From Pseudomonas nitroreducens (lineage in GTDB: Bacteria > Pseudomonadota > Gammaproteobacteria > Pseudomonadales > Pseudomonadaceae), in NCBI RefSeq assembly GCF_024170165.1, contig NZ_JALJXP010000003.1, positions 248,001 to 312,000 on the forward strand: a stretch of DNA of 64,000 nt. Reading direction: 5' to 3'. Position 1 is the first letter of the stretch. Every line of letters starts with the position of its first letter. Below, one piece after another: positions 1 through 8,943 of this stretch. Under the pieces are notes generated by a model, which saw only the letters and a program-made list of their open reading frames with translations, did not search any database and had not been told where the DNA came from. The position numbers and the translations under genes are program-made.

Positions 1-476
1 CAGCGCGCGCACTTCGGCGGCAGCAGGCCACCCAGATGCCCCGCCAGCTCAGGGCTTTCCAGCCCGCACGACTGGCAGTACAGCGGCGCCAACTCGCCAT
101 GGATCTCGATCAGCCGCTCCGCTGGCGAGCCGGCGCGACGATGGAAGCCATCGATGTTCTGCGTCAGCACCCAGCACTCGGGCTTCAGCCCTTGCAGTTC
201 GGCGATGGCATCGTGGCCTGCATTGGGCTGCGCATTCAGGCAGGCCTTGCCCAGTTCGGCCAGGTACTTCCAGCACAGCGCGGGGTCCTTCTGCAGCATC
301 GGACCGGAGATCGCCACCTCGATGGGTATCCCTTCCTCCGTGCGGCCATTGTAGAGACCACCCAGGCCGCGATAGGTCGGCATGCCCGAATCGGCGGAGA
401 GCCCGGCACCGGTAATCACCAGGATGCGTTCGGCGCGAGCCAGCGCTGCGCCGGTGCGTTCGATGGCCGAATCCAT
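1..476 (-). CDS. cobB: NAD-dependent protein deacylase CobB (Sir2 family), 3' end outside window
   Basis: Sirtuin that removes acyl groups from lysines of cytoplasmic proteins using NAD. About 158 residues are visible. Seen directly: the NAD-binding motif GAGLSADSGMPTYRG near residues 23-37, the catalytic-loop motif TQNIDGFH near residue 105, and a zinc-ribbon start with CQSC and, at the very edge, CARC. The ATG at 476 is preceded by a strong GGAGGAGGGG ribosome site. It is the last of three same-strand genes (ttcA, Tag-like, this one) with short gaps, so it is probably co-transcribed with them. The stop codon and C-terminal part of the Rossmann fold lie left of position 1. It is not called from ATG-to-stop scans because it is truncated. 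Confidence 0.9.
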   Translation of the reverse strand, partial: MDSAIERTGAALARAERILVITGAGLSADSGMPTYRGLGGLYNGRTEEGIPIEVAISGPMLQKDPALCWKYLAELGKACLNAQPNAGHDAIAELQGLKPECWVLTQNIDGFHRRAGSPAERLIEIHGELAPLYCQSCGLESPELAGHLGGLLPPKCAR

Positions 477-505
477 GCGCCCCTCCTCCGCGGCCGGGCC
501 GCGCG

Positions 506-1177
506 TCAGTGGTTGACCGTGTACGACAGCATCATCGATATCTGGCACAGCGGACGGCCACTTTGTTCCTGCCAGGTGTTGAACGCAGTTTGTACGAGCG
601 CCAGATCCTTCAGGCTGGTCGGCGTCTTGTCGACGATTTCCTGGGCCTTGAGCGCCGCGACCACATCATCACTGAGAACGAAGGTGTCCTTGCCGGCCAT
701 GCGCAGGAACCGCGGCGCGGACATGCCGCCCAACTGATTGCCCCGCTTGGCCAGCAGCTTCCACAGGCCGACGATGTCACTGGATGGCCAGTCGGCCAGC
801 AGCCTGCCGAAGCTGCCGTATTCGCGCGCGATGTCGAGGACGAACTGAGCATTGCGCGGCACGCTCTTGAGCTTGCCCAGGTGGCGGATCAGCCGGGTCT
901 CCTGCATCAGGTTTTCCAGGCGCTCGCCGCCCATCAGCACGACCTTCTCCGGGTCGAAGCCGAAGAAAACCTCCTCGAAGGCCGGCCACTTGGCGTCCAC
1001 CAGGCTGTGCTTGAGACCGGCGCGAAAGATGCGCAGGCTGATCAGCGACAGGTAACGATCATCGCCGATCGCCAGCAGCTCTGCCGGCGACTTGGCCTGC
1101 GGCAGCCGGGCCTCCAGCGCTTCGACCGAACCGAAGCGGTTCAGGCAGTATTCGTACAGCCACGGGTAATCGCGCAT
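506..1177 (-). CDS. DNA-3-methyladenine glycosylase I (Tag)-like protein, divergent active site
   Basis: A 223-residue protein related to Tag (adenine glycosylase family), which excises alkylated bases from DNA. The middle matches Tag well: WPAFEEVFFGFDPEKVV (near residues 64-80) followed by an IRH-GK-NA segment. Compared with E. coli Tag from memory, the N-terminal Cys/His zinc ligands are absent, and the stretch aligned with catalytic Glu38 reads SLRIFRAGL, with no Glu. So either it works differently or it is no longer a glycosylase. It sits 19 bp after ttcA and 29 bp before cobB on the same strand, suggesting an operon. Family assignment is reasonable; activity is uncertain. Confidence 0.7.
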   Translation of the reverse strand: MRDYPWLYEYCLNRFGSVEALEARLPQAKSPAELLAIGDDRYLSLISLRIFRAGLKHSLVDAKWPAFEEVFFGFDPEKVVLMGGERLENLMQETRLIRHLGKLKSVPRNAQFVLDIAREYGSFGRLLADWPSSDIVGLWKLLAKRGNQLGGMSAPRFLRMAGKDTFVLSDDVVAALKAQEIVDKTPTSLKDLALVQTAFNTWQEQSGRPLCQISMMLSYTVNH

Positions 1178-1196
1178 CGGGCGTCCTTGCGAGGTC

Positions 1197-2024
1197 TTAC
1201 AGGTTCATCACGTCGAGGAAGCGCGGAGTCGCGGTCTCGTCGATGCGCAGGCTGTTGAAGTCGAACAGGCTGCGGTCGGCCAGTTGCGACGGCACCACGT
1301 TCTGCAGGGCGCGGAACATGATCTCGGTACGACCCGGCGACTTGCGTTCCCAGTCCAGCAGCATCTCCTTGACTACCTGACGCTGCAGGTTTTCCTGCGA
1401 GCCGCAGAGGTTGCACGGAATGATCGGGAACTCCTTGAGCACCGAGTAGGCCTCGATGTCCTTCTCGTTGCAGTACGCCAGCGGGCGGATCACCACGTTG
1501 CGGCCGTCGTCGGACAGCAGCTTGGGCGGCATGGCCTTGAGCGTGCCGCCGTAGAACATATTAAGGAAGAAGGTTTCCAGGATGTCGTCGCGGTGGTGAC
1601 CCAGCGCCATCTTGGTCGCGCCAATCTCGTCGGCGTAGGTGTAGAGGGTGCCACGGCGCAGGCGCGAGCACAGCGAGCAGGTGGTCTTGCCCTCCGGGAT
1701 CTTCTCCTTCACCACCGAGTAGGTGTCCTTCTCGATGATGTGGTACTGCACGCCGACGGACTCCAGGTACGCCGGCAGCACGTGCTCGGGGAAGCCGGGC
1801 TGCTTCTGGTCCATGTTCACCGCGACGATCTCGAACTGGATCGGCGCCACCTTCTGCAGGTACAGCAGGATGTCCAGCAGGGTGTAGCTGTCCTTGCCGC
1901 CGGACAGGCAGACCATCACCTTGTCGCCGTCCTCGATCATGTTGAAGTCGGTGACCGCTTCGCCAACCTGGCGGCGCAGGCGTTTCTGCAGTTTGTTCTG
2001 GTTGACCGAAAGGGTGCTGGCCAT
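1197..2024 (-). CDS. ttcA: tRNA 2-thiocytidine synthetase TtcA
   Basis: ATP-dependent enzyme that thiolates cytidine 32 of certain tRNAs, using an iron-sulfur cluster in the cytoplasm. The 275-residue product has the PP-loop SGGKDS near residue 42 and two Cys pairs, CSLC and CNLC, that hold the cluster; the GHHRDD motif is also present. I chose the ATG at 2024, giving [11 protein letters not shown]; a TTG at 2048 would add eight residues but has no better ribosome site. It is the first gene of the minus-strand ttcA, Tag-like, cobB group and is divergent from the DnaJ-related gene, about 100 bp away. Confidence 0.95.
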   Translation of the reverse strand: MASTLSVNQNKLQKRLRRQVGEAVTDFNMIEDGDKVMVCLSGGKDSYTLLDILLYLQKVAPIQFEIVAVNMDQKQPGFPEHVLPAYLESVGVQYHIIEKDTYSVVKEKIPEGKTTCSLCSRLRRGTLYTYADEIGATKMALGHHRDDILETFFLNMFYGGTLKAMPPKLLSDDGRNVVIRPLAYCNEKDIEAYSVLKEFPIIPCNLCGSQENLQRQVVKEMLLDWERKSPGRTEIMFRALQNVVPSQLADRSLFDFNSLRIDETATPRFLDVMNL

Positions 2025-2125
2025 GGTGCTCTGGAATCCGAAGGGCAAGACGAAAAGCCGGTCATTTTACGCGCAAAGCGACGCGTACCCCAGCCCCTCT
2101 ATCGGGCTACTGCTAATCTGACAGC

Positions 2126-2722
2126 ATGACGCCCGATCTCGAACCTTCCCTCGACCTGACGGACCAGCTCCTGCAGCTTCTGCAGGAAGCGCCTGAAGGA
2201 ATTTCCGAATTCCAGTTGATTCAGCACTTGAAGGCCCGGCACTCGACGCACGTGCCCAACCTGCCGCTGACCGACAAGCTGGTGCTGTTCCGCACCCATT
2301 TCCTGGTGTTCAACGCGCTGTATCGCCTGCGCGACCGGCTCTGGGAGGAGAACGCTGCGCATCTGGAGATCGGCCCGCTGCAGATTCGTCTCTCTCCTTA
2401 TATAAGCGGCGTGCAGGCACTCGGCGAGCAGGATCCCCTGCGCGCCTACTACCTCGATGAGAAACACCTGAAGGAAACCACCGAGCGCGATGTGGAGAAG
2501 CTGCTGGAAAGCTTCTGGACGCGCATGCAGGGCAACGAAGAAAAGGCGGCTGCGCTGGCCCTCTTCGAGCTGGAGGACGGCCCGGTGGACTATGCGCTGA
2601 TCAAGCTGCGCTACCGGCAGTTGGTCAGTCAGCACCACCCCGACCGGGGCGGTAGCACGACGCGCCTGCAGTCGATCAACAAGGCCATGGAAATTCTGGA
2701 GCGCTATTACAGCCGCCCGTGA
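2126..2722 (+). CDS. DnaJ-related protein with C-terminal J domain
   Basis: A 198-residue protein of the DNAJ_related family. The N-terminal two thirds form the family-specific domain, and a J domain is placed unusually at the C-terminus, with the HPD motif in HHPDRGG near residue 172. J domains stimulate the ATPase of DnaK-type Hsp70 chaperones, so this is inferred to be a specialised cytoplasmic co-chaperone; the client is unknown. It lacks the Gly/Phe region and zinc fingers of DnaJ. Start ATG at 2126. It is divergent from ttcA and has no obvious terminator before the next gene, 160 bp downstream. Confidence 0.85.
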   Translation: MTPDLEPSLDLTDQLLQLLQEAPEGISEFQLIQHLKARHSTHVPNLPLTDKLVLFRTHFLVFNALYRLRDRLWEENAAHLEIGPLQIRLSPYISGVQALGEQDPLRAYYLDEKHLKETTERDVEKLLESFWTRMQGNEEKAAALALFELEDGPVDYALIKLRYRQLVSQHHPDRGGSTTRLQSINKAMEILERYYSRP

Positions 2723-2882
2723 AACTTCCATTTGCTCTAAACCCACGGACGACGTGGCTTGCAGCCATTCCTATACTGCGACTTAAGGTCGCATAGGTCG
2801 GCCGGGCACCGGATGACGCTGGCTACGCGTATTCGGCGCCTCGCTGGGGGGCGACCTTCTATAAGAAGAGGAGAATGCTGAC

Positions 2883-3479
2883 ATGATCCATCATGTGTGG
2901 GGGCTCTTCACCCATCCCGATCAGGAATGGCAGGACATCCGTGGCGAGGAAGAATCCATCAGCCACATGTACCTGACCCACGTCCTGATCCTCGCTGCCA
3001 TCCCGGTCATTTCCGCCTACATCGGCACTACGCAGGTCGGCTGGGTCCTGGGCAATGCGGGACCGGTCAAGCTGACGGCCGCCAGTGCGATCCAGCTGAC
3101 CATCATGACCTACATCGCCATGCTCGCCGGCGTCGCCATCATGGGCGCCTTCATTCACTGGATGGCACGTACCTACGACGCATCGCCATCGCTGACCCAA
3201 TGCATAGTGTTTGCCGCGTACACCGCTACCCCGCTGTTCATCGGCGGCCTGGCTGCGCTCTATCCGCACCTGTGGCTGGGCATGATCATCGGCACCGCCG
3301 CGATCTGCTACACGGTCTACCTGCTCTACGTCGGCATCCCGACCTTCATGAACATCCACAAGGATGAAGGTTTCCTGTTCTCCAGCTCGGTGCTGGCGGT
3401 GGGACTGGTGGTGCTGGTGGCGATGATGGCCCTGTCGGTCATCCTCTGGGGCAGCGGCGTCGGCCCGGAATACACCTGA
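2883..3479 (+). CDS. Yip1-family inner-membrane protein
   Basis: A 198-residue protein with about five hydrophobic membrane segments, starting MIHHVWGLFTHPDQEW. The N-terminal pattern (short amphipathic stretch with F-P-x-x-W, then several membrane helices) is that of the bacterial Yip1 domain family. The function of bacterial members is not established. Strong GAGGAG ribosome site upstream, and a rho-independent terminator about 20 bp after the stop, so the transcription unit ends here. Confidence 0.75.
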   Translation: MIHHVWGLFTHPDQEWQDIRGEEESISHMYLTHVLILAAIPVISAYIGTTQVGWVLGNAGPVKLTAASAIQLTIMTYIAMLAGVAIMGAFIHWMARTYDASPSLTQCIVFAAYTATPLFIGGLAALYPHLWLGMIIGTAAICYTVYLLYVGIPTFMNIHKDEGFLFSSSVLAVGLVVLVAMMALSVILWGSGVGPEYT

Positions 3480-3496
3480 GACCAATCGATGAAAAA

Positions 3497-3527
3497 CAAC
3501 CGGGCCCTCGTGGCCCGGTTGCTTTTT
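3497..3527 (+). terminator. Rho-independent terminator after the Yip1-family gene
   Basis: Perfect 10-bp stem CAACCGGGCC / GGCCCGGTTG with a 5-nt loop, followed by CTTTTT. It lies 18 bp after the stop of the Yip1-family gene and ahead of sprT. Confidence 0.9.
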
Positions 3528-3651
3528 GCCCAGGTGCTTGCCTGAAACTCGCTCGACTTGCCTGAACCTGCGCCCCGGACGAGCGGCCGCGAGAAATCCT
3601 CCACCCGCGCTCCGACTGCGGCATAATCTGCCCCCGTCGGAGAACCACTGT

Positions 3652-4149
3652 ATGCCTGAACAGCTCAACGCTCGCGTCGAAGCCTGCTACCAGCAGGCCG
3701 AAGCCTTCTTCCAGCGGCGCTTTCCCCGCCCGGAAGTCAGCTTCCGGCTACGCGGCCAGAAGGCCGGCGTCGCCCACCTGGATGAAAACCTGCTGCGCTT
3801 CAATCCGCAGCTGTACCGGGAAAACCACGAACACTTCCTGCAGCAGACCGTGGCCCATGAAGTGGCCCACCTGATCGCCCACCAGATGTTCGGTCCGCGC
3901 ATTCGCCCGCACGGCGAGGAGTGGCAGCTGATCATGCGCGGCATCTACGGCCTGCCGCCCGATCGCTGCCACACCTACGAGATCAAGCGCCGCCGCTCCA
4001 CCCGCTACCTGTATCGCTGCCACTGCGGCGAGGGCAATGAATTCCCCTTTTCCGCCCAGCGCCACAACCTGGTCGCCCAGGGCCGCCGCTACTACTGCCG
4101 GCGTTGCCGCGCGACGCTGATCTTCACCGGCGAAACCCGCCGCGAGTGA
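3652..4149 (+). CDS. sprT: SprT-family zinc metalloprotease-like protein
   Basis: A 165-residue protein with the HExxH zinc motif in VAHEVAHLIAH near residues 68-78 and a C-terminal zinc ribbon with two CxxC-type pairs (CHCG and CRRC). This is the domain order of the SprT family, related to the eukaryotic DNA-protein crosslink protease Spartan; the bacterial role is poorly defined. The ATG at 3652 gives the usual family length; the open frame continues upstream into the terminator region and that part is unlikely to be coding. It converges on the CoA-transferase gene with only 6 bp between the stops. Confidence 0.9.
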   Translation: MPEQLNARVEACYQQAEAFFQRRFPRPEVSFRLRGQKAGVAHLDENLLRFNPQLYRENHEHFLQQTVAHEVAHLIAHQMFGPRIRPHGEEWQLIMRGIYGLPPDRCHTYEIKRRRSTRYLYRCHCGEGNEFPFSAQRHNLVAQGRRYYCRRCRATLIFTGETRRE

Positions 4150-4155
4150 TGCCGC

Positions 4156-5337
4156 TCAGGCGATGACTTTCGCCGCCTTGAGCGCTGCGACCTGCTCGTC
4201 GGTGTATCCCAGTTCCGCCATTACTTCCGCGGTGTGCGCGCCCAGCGCAGCGCCGATATGGCGCGGCTCGGGCAGGCCGGCAGAGAAGCGTATCGGGCAG
4301 GCCATCTGCCGCTGCTCGCCCCCTTTGCCGTTGGGCACCTGAGTCACCACACCGCGCTCGACCAGTTGCGGATGCTCCACCGCCTCGGCCAACGACAGCA
4401 TCGGTTCGACGCAGGCATCCAGCGCGGCGAAGCGCTCCTGCCACTGGGCGAAATCCTGCTTTTCGAACTCGATGGCAATCTCGCGCTTGAGCGCCTGCTG
4501 GTCCTCCGGCTTGGGCGACAGCCCGCGCGCGGCCAGCTCCGGGCGACCGATGACGGCGCAGAACTGCTGCATGAACTGCGGCTCCAGGCTACCCACCGAG
4601 AACCAGCGCCCATCGCGGGTGCGGTAGTAGTCGTAGAAACTGCCGCCGTTGAGCGCGAGGCCTTCCATCTCCGGCTCCACGCCCGCCGCCAGATAGCCCG
4701 CGCCGGCCATGCCGTGGAGGCTGAAGGCGCAGTCGGTCATGCTCACGTCGACCTGCTGCCCCTCCCCCGTCTGCTGCCGGTGGATCACCGCCGCCAGCAG
4801 GCCCATCACGCCATGCAGCGAACCGCCACCGATGTCCGCCAGCTGCACGCCCAGCGGCAGCGGGCCGCTCTCGCGGCGCCCGGTATAGCTGGCGACGCCG
4901 GCCAGGGCCAGGTAGTTGATGTCATGCCCGGCGCGGTCGCGCAGCGGCCCGGTCTGGCCGTAGCCGGTGATCGACACGTAGATCAGCTTCGGGTTGATCG
5001 CCTTGAGCGCCTCGTAGCCCACGCCCAGCTTGTCCATCACACCGGGGCGGAACTGCTCCAGGACGATGTCGTATTCCTGCACCAGTTGCTTCACCACCTC
5101 CACTGCCTCGGCCTGCTTCAGGTCCAGCGCGATACAGCGCTTGTTGCGGTTGAGGTAGGCGTGGCTGGCGGAGGTGCCGTCCACGTGCGGAGGCAGCACG
5201 CGCACCAGGTCCATGCGCGTGGGCGACTCCACGCGCAGCACCTGGGCGCCCATGTCGGCCAGCAGCAGCGAGGCGAACGGCCCCGGCAGCAGGGTGGAAA
5301 AATCGAGAATCTTCAGTGAGGCGAGCGGGCCGTTCAT
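4156..5337 (-). CDS. Class III CoA-transferase (CaiB/BaiF family)
   Basis: A 393-residue CaiB/BaiF-type enzyme, which moves CoA between carboxylic acids in the cytoplasm. The start region GPLASLKILDFSTLLPGPFASLLLADMG is typical, as are RNKRCIALDLK and the Asp-containing VSITGYGQTGP region that carries the catalytic Asp in this family. Length fits. I chose the ATG at 5337 because it has CAGGAG a few bases upstream; a TTG at 5358 lacks this. It lies 42 bp downstream of the acyl-CoA dehydrogenase on the same strand, so the pair likely activates and oxidises an organic acid. The substrate cannot be told from sequence. Confidence 0.9.
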   Translation of the reverse strand: MNGPLASLKILDFSTLLPGPFASLLLADMGAQVLRVESPTRMDLVRVLPPHVDGTSASHAYLNRNKRCIALDLKQAEAVEVVKQLVQEYDIVLEQFRPGVMDKLGVGYEALKAINPKLIYVSITGYGQTGPLRDRAGHDINYLALAGVASYTGRRESGPLPLGVQLADIGGGSLHGVMGLLAAVIHRQQTGEGQQVDVSMTDCAFSLHGMAGAGYLAAGVEPEMEGLALNGGSFYDYYRTRDGRWFSVGSLEPQFMQQFCAVIGRPELAARGLSPKPEDQQALKREIAIEFEKQDFAQWQERFAALDACVEPMLSLAEAVEHPQLVERGVVTQVPNGKGGEQRQMACPIRFSAGLPEPRHIGAALGAHTAEVMAELGYTDEQVAALKAAKVIA

Positions 5338-5379
5338 GGGTACTCCTGTTTCGCTCAATCGATGCGTGGGCGCCGCGCC

Positions 5380-6519
5380 TCAGAGCTTCATGCCGCGGCT
5401 GATGATCTCTTTCATGATCTCCGAAGTACCGGCGAAGATGCGCTGGATGCGCGCGTTCGCGTACATCTTGCAGATCGGATACTCCCACATGTAACCCCAG
5501 CCGCCGTGCAGTTGCACACCCTCGTCGACTACCTTGCACAGCAACTCGGTGGTGAACAGCTTGGCCTCGGCGGCCACTTCGGCGGTGAGCTTCTTCTGGT
5601 TATGGTCCATCACACAGCGGTCGGTGAAGACCTGAGCGACGTCGATCTGCGTGCGCATCTCGGCAAGCTTGAAGCGGGTGTTCTGGAAGTGCGCCACCGG
5701 GCGGTCGAAGGCCTTGCGCTCCTTCACGTAGTCGATGGTCGCGTTCAGTGCGGCCTCGGCGCCGGCGACAGCGCCGCAAGCGTTGGTCAGGCGTTCCTGG
5801 GCGAGCATGTTCATCAGGTAGAAGAAGCCGCCCTTGGCATCGCCCAGCAGGTTTTCCTTCGGGACTTTGACGTTGTTGAAGAACAGCTCCGCAGTGTCCT
5901 GGCTCTTCATGCCCAGCTTCTTCAGGTTGCGCCCGCGCTCGAAGCCTTCCATGCCACGCTCGACCACGAACAGGCCCATGGCGTGCTTGTTGTTCGGATC
6001 GGTCTTGGCCGCGACTATCACCAGGTCCGCCAGCAGGCCGTTGGAGATGAATACCTTGGAGCCGTTGAGGAGGAAGTGATCGCCCTTGTCCACTGCCGTG
6101 GTGCGCATGCCTGCAAGGTCAGAACCGGCCGACGGTTCGGTCATCGCCACTGCCAGGATGCTTTCGCCACGGATGATCCCCGGCAGCCAGCGAGCCTTCT
6201 GCTCAGCGTTGCCGTATTCGGCGATGTAGGGACCGCACAGCGCCGAGTGCAGCGGGATCATGAAGCCCGGTTCGTTGATGGCGGCCAGTTCCTCGCACAT
6301 GATCTGTTCGTAGCGGAAATCCTTCAGAGCGGTTCCGCCGTACTCCTCTTCCGCCCAGGGCAGCAGGAAACCCATCTCCCCCGCCTTGCGCCAGACGCCG
6401 CGGTCCACCACACCGGCTTCCTCCCATTCCTCCTGGTGAGGCACCACTTCCTTGTTAAGGAAGGATCGGAACGCATCGCGGAACAGGTTGTGCTCGGTCT
6501 CGAAGTGATTGCGCAGCAT
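5380..6519 (-). CDS. Acyl-CoA dehydrogenase
   Basis: FAD-dependent alpha,beta-dehydrogenation of an acyl-CoA. The 379-residue length is normal. Seen: the AMTEPSAGSDLAG signature near residue 130, the second family signature QLHGGWGYMWEYP near residue 335, and the C-terminal QRIFAGTSEIMKEIISR. The ATG at 6519 has a GGGAG ribosome site; the frame is open upstream but has no support. It is immediately upstream of the class III CoA-transferase and probably in the same operon. Such pairs are common in degradation routes for branched or aromatic acids; the substrate is not known. Confidence 0.93.
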   Translation of the reverse strand: MLRNHFETEHNLFRDAFRSFLNKEVVPHQEEWEEAGVVDRGVWRKAGEMGFLLPWAEEEYGGTALKDFRYEQIMCEELAAINEPGFMIPLHSALCGPYIAEYGNAEQKARWLPGIIRGESILAVAMTEPSAGSDLAGMRTTAVDKGDHFLLNGSKVFISNGLLADLVIVAAKTDPNNKHAMGLFVVERGMEGFERGRNLKKLGMKSQDTAELFFNNVKVPKENLLGDAKGGFFYLMNMLAQERLTNACGAVAGAEAALNATIDYVKERKAFDRPVAHFQNTRFKLAEMRTQIDVAQVFTDRCVMDHNQKKLTAEVAAEAKLFTTELLCKVVDEGVQLHGGWGYMWEYPICKMYANARIQRIFAGTSEIMKEIISRGMKL

Positions 6520-6664
6520 GGTCGACTCCCGGTGGGTTGAGTGCCCGCAGGGTAGGTGCTGGCTGCGCGCGGCCTCAATGACGCGACCGCTCAGGGTCGA
6601 TTGACGCAATCGCCCAGCAGATGCGAGTGTGAAACTTCCCAAAGCTGCACCGGAGAGCGCCCGC

Positions 6665-7129
6665 ATGCAGATTCGCCCTTTCCAGGCAGATGACATCCCG
6701 CCGTACGAAAGCTGGTTCGACGATCCGCTGCTCTACGCGCAACTCGGCCCGATGGATCGCTACTGGCTGGAAAAGGTGCTGAAGGATGCGGACAAGGCGC
6801 TGTACAGCATTCTGCGTGGCGGCCTGCTGGTCGCCGTGGTAGGGGTCTGCCTGCCCACCCCGGCGCATCCGTATTACTTCGTCACCGACCTTGCCGTCCG
6901 CCCGCAGCTACGCGGCTCGGGCGTCGGGCGTGCGGTGATGACGCTGCTGATGAGCCGACCGGAACTGCAGAGCAGCCCCTTGTGGCGGGCCAGCGTCAGG
7001 CCGGATAACCCGGCGGCGCTGGCTTTCCTCATCAAGCTGGGCTGGACGCGGCTGGAGATGGGCAACCCGTTCGATGAGCTGCTGGAGTTCGAATTCCGCC
7101 GCCGCCCGGCCGGGCCCTTGCTCCGCTGA
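6665..7129 (+). CDS. GNAT-family N-acetyltransferase
   Basis: A 154-residue GNAT-fold protein. The acetyl-CoA-binding motif A is visible as VRPQLRGSGVGRAVMTLL near residues 80-97 (pattern RxxGxG/A), followed by the conserved NPAALAFLIKLGW segment of motif B. The ATG at 6665 has GGAGAG upstream. It is divergent from the acyl-CoA dehydrogenase and is followed by a REP pair. The acceptor substrate is unknown. Confidence 0.85.
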   Translation: MQIRPFQADDIPPYESWFDDPLLYAQLGPMDRYWLEKVLKDADKALYSILRGGLLVAVVGVCLPTPAHPYYFVTDLAVRPQLRGSGVGRAVMTLLMSRPELQSSPLWRASVRPDNPAALAFLIKLGWTRLEMGNPFDELLEFEFRRRPAGPLLR

Positions 7130-7140
7130 ATCGAGCAGAT

Positions 7141-7219
7141 GCGTAGGAGCGGACTCTGTCCGCGATGGCTTACCGTCTGCGCCGGCCCTACCCGATCGCG
7201 GATAAATCCGCTCCTACGC
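7141..7219. repeat. REPIN: inverted pair of Pseudomonas REP sequences
   Basis: Two inverted copies of a REP-type sequence: the left copy begins GCGTAGGAGCGGAC and ends CCGCGAT; the right copy is its near-complement, ATCGCGG to CCGCTCCTACGC. The spacing is about 28 bp. The core GTAGGAGCGG recurs at 9888-9917 and 17065-17117. These are mobilised in trans by RAYT transposases; no RAYT gene is in the window. Confidence 0.85.
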
Positions 7220-7263
7220 AAGCGAAAAGTTCGGCGCTCAGGGGAAGGTACTTTCCCGACTCC

Positions 7264-7290
7264 ATAAAAAAACCCCGCCGAAGCGGGGTT
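7264..7290 (-). terminator. Rho-independent terminator of the oprP-like gene
   Basis: On the minus strand an 8-bp stem AACCCCGC / GCGGGGTT with a 4-nt loop, followed by a run of seven or more T. It lies 35 bp after the porin stop codon. Confidence 0.92.
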
Positions 7291-7324
7291 CACACAAAGG
7301 AGTCAAACGGTAGAGCTGTCGTTC

Positions 7325-8641
7325 TTAGAACACGTACTGCAGGCGGGTTACGACACCGTTGCCGTCGTCGTCGCCGTTGGCGTTGCGGATGCCGTCGGTG
7401 CTGACGTGGACGTAGTCCAGGGAGACCTTCACGGCTTCGTTGGCGTACCAGTTCACACCGATGGTGTTGGTGCTGGCCTTGGTGTCGCCCACGTCGCGGG
7501 TGGCGGTAGCCACGACCACGTTCGGGTCATCAACCTTGATGTGGTCGTAGCGGTAGAAGACTTCCCAGGCACCGATTTCCTTGTTGGACGGCTTGATGGT
7601 GTCGAACTTGGCGCCATCGAGCTTGTACACGCGGGATTCACCGGTGATGGTGTAGGCCAGCTGGCCGTAGTAGCCGTCAGCCTTGATGTCTTCGTAAGCG
7701 TCGGCATCAGCCTTCAGCTTGCGCTTCAGGTATTCGGCCTGAGCGGAGAACGGGCCGATGGCGTAAGCGAATTCAGCACCCCAGGTGGAGTCGTCCTTGT
7801 AGGAACCGGCCGGGCTCAGGGTGGCGCCGCCGAAGGTAGCGCGGTTGCCGTTGTCGCCAGCGTCGTTACCGCCGTTGGTGGCGATACCCCGCATGCCCAG
7901 ACGCGGACGGATGCGGGAGTCGAAGGCGGTGTCGTCCAGGTCACGGTAGGCGTAGTCAACGCCGATGTGCAGGACGTTGCCGTCGGTGTTCATCGGAGCG
8001 AACACGCCACGGAAGTTGAACTGCTTGACGCTGTCGCCGTCGGTGTCGTCGGCGTCCTTGGCATAGATGCCGGCGTCCAGGTAAGCCATGTTGGCGACGA
8101 CGCCGCCAACCTGGGCACCCATGCCGTCCTGGTGGGTGTTGATCCAGTCAGCCAGTTCGTAAGCGGTGGTACGCTCGGTAGCGGTCACCCACTTGGAGCT
8201 GGTGGCTTTTTCCAGACCGAAGTCCGGGTCGAAGCGGCCGAACTTCAGGGTAACCGGGGCGAAGCCGGTGTAGCTGAAGGAAGCCTCGTCGAAGTAGCCG
8301 TTGTCAGCGTTGCCGGAGTTGTGGGACATGTCGTAGTTGATCTGGTATTTCCAGTCTTTGTAGACAGTGCCGCCCAGTTCCAGGTACGCACGGCGGAAGT
8401 AGGCGCCGTCACCGTTGTTGCCGTTCTTGGTGTAGAAACCATCGAAGCGGCTGTAATCCGCTTGCAGACGGCCACCGAGCTTGAAGCTGAATTCCTTGTC
8501 GGTGGTGCCGACTTCAAGACCGCCTTTGGTCTTGATCACGATATCGGCGCCATCGGTGGTGACTGTGCCTGCGAAAGCCTGGGCGGAAACGGCCAGTGCC
8601 AGAGCAGTGGCGGCGTAACCGGCGAAGTGCTTACGGATCAT
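7325..8641 (-). CDS. oprP: Phosphate/polyphosphate-selective porin, OprP/OprO family
   Basis: A 438-residue outer-membrane protein with a clear signal peptide (cleaved near AFA-GTV, residue 25) and many alternating beta-strand segments ending in the terminal Phe of an outer-membrane barrel (RLQYVF). The start of the mature protein ([21 protein letters not shown]) and [10 protein letters not shown] are typical of OprP/OprO, trimeric anion channels for phosphate (OprP) or polyphosphate (OprO). PAO1 has both side by side; only one is here, so the choice between OprP and OprO is uncertain. It is a single-gene unit with its own terminator. A weak PHO-box-like sequence lies upstream. Confidence 0.88.
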   Translation of the reverse strand: MIRKHFAGYAATALALAVSAQAFAGTVTTDGADIVIKTKGGLEVGTTDKEFSFKLGGRLQADYSRFDGFYTKNGNNGDGAYFRRAYLELGGTVYKDWKYQINYDMSHNSGNADNGYFDEASFSYTGFAPVTLKFGRFDPDFGLEKATSSKWVTATERTTAYELADWINTHQDGMGAQVGGVVANMAYLDAGIYAKDADDTDGDSVKQFNFRGVFAPMNTDGNVLHIGVDYAYRDLDDTAFDSRIRPRLGMRGIATNGGNDAGDNGNRATFGGATLSPAGSYKDDSTWGAEFAYAIGPFSAQAEYLKRKLKADADAYEDIKADGYYGQLAYTITGESRVYKLDGAKFDTIKPSNKEIGAWEVFYRYDHIKVDDPNVVVATATRDVGDTKASTNTIGVNWYANEAVKVSLDYVHVSTDGIRNANGDDDGNGVVTRLQYVF

Positions 8642-8943
8642 CGAAGATTCCCCTTAATGGTATTTGCGTTGAACACGCCGAGTGCCTGGCTGCTGCGCGC
8701 CCCCCAAGGACTCGCACAGGCCGTTCTGGCGGCCCCCGTTTGTGTTGCTGGGAATCTTGGCGAGGGGTTATTTCAGATCGGTTGCTCGTAGATAAAACTT
8801 TTATTACAAAGGAACTTTTGATTCCCTTATGGCATAAAGGTCCTAAGCCACGTCCGACTAGGCCTGCAGGCGGTTTCTGTAGTCCACTTTGCCGGTATGC
8901 TGTCACCCTTTCCCTGAAAGACCTTCCCCGCCCAGGCTTTCCG
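8642..8943. other. Intergenic region between oprP and the DedA-rhodanese gene
   Basis: About 300 bp between two divergent genes. It must hold both promoters. An AT-rich patch near 8785-8840 stands out from the GC-rich surroundings and includes the PHO-box-like sequence. No reading frame in it looks coding. Confidence 0.6.
8792..8809 (-). promoter_or_regulatory. Weak PHO-box-like direct repeat upstream of oprP
   Basis: On the minus strand TTGTAATAAAAGTTTTAT: two 7-nt units spaced by 4 nt, the geometry of a PhoB site. Matches to the consensus unit CTGTCAT are 5/7 and 4/7. It sits in an AT-rich patch about 150 bp upstream of the porin start. PhoB control is known for oprP in P. aeruginosa; this particular site is only a candidate. 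Confidence 0.3.
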
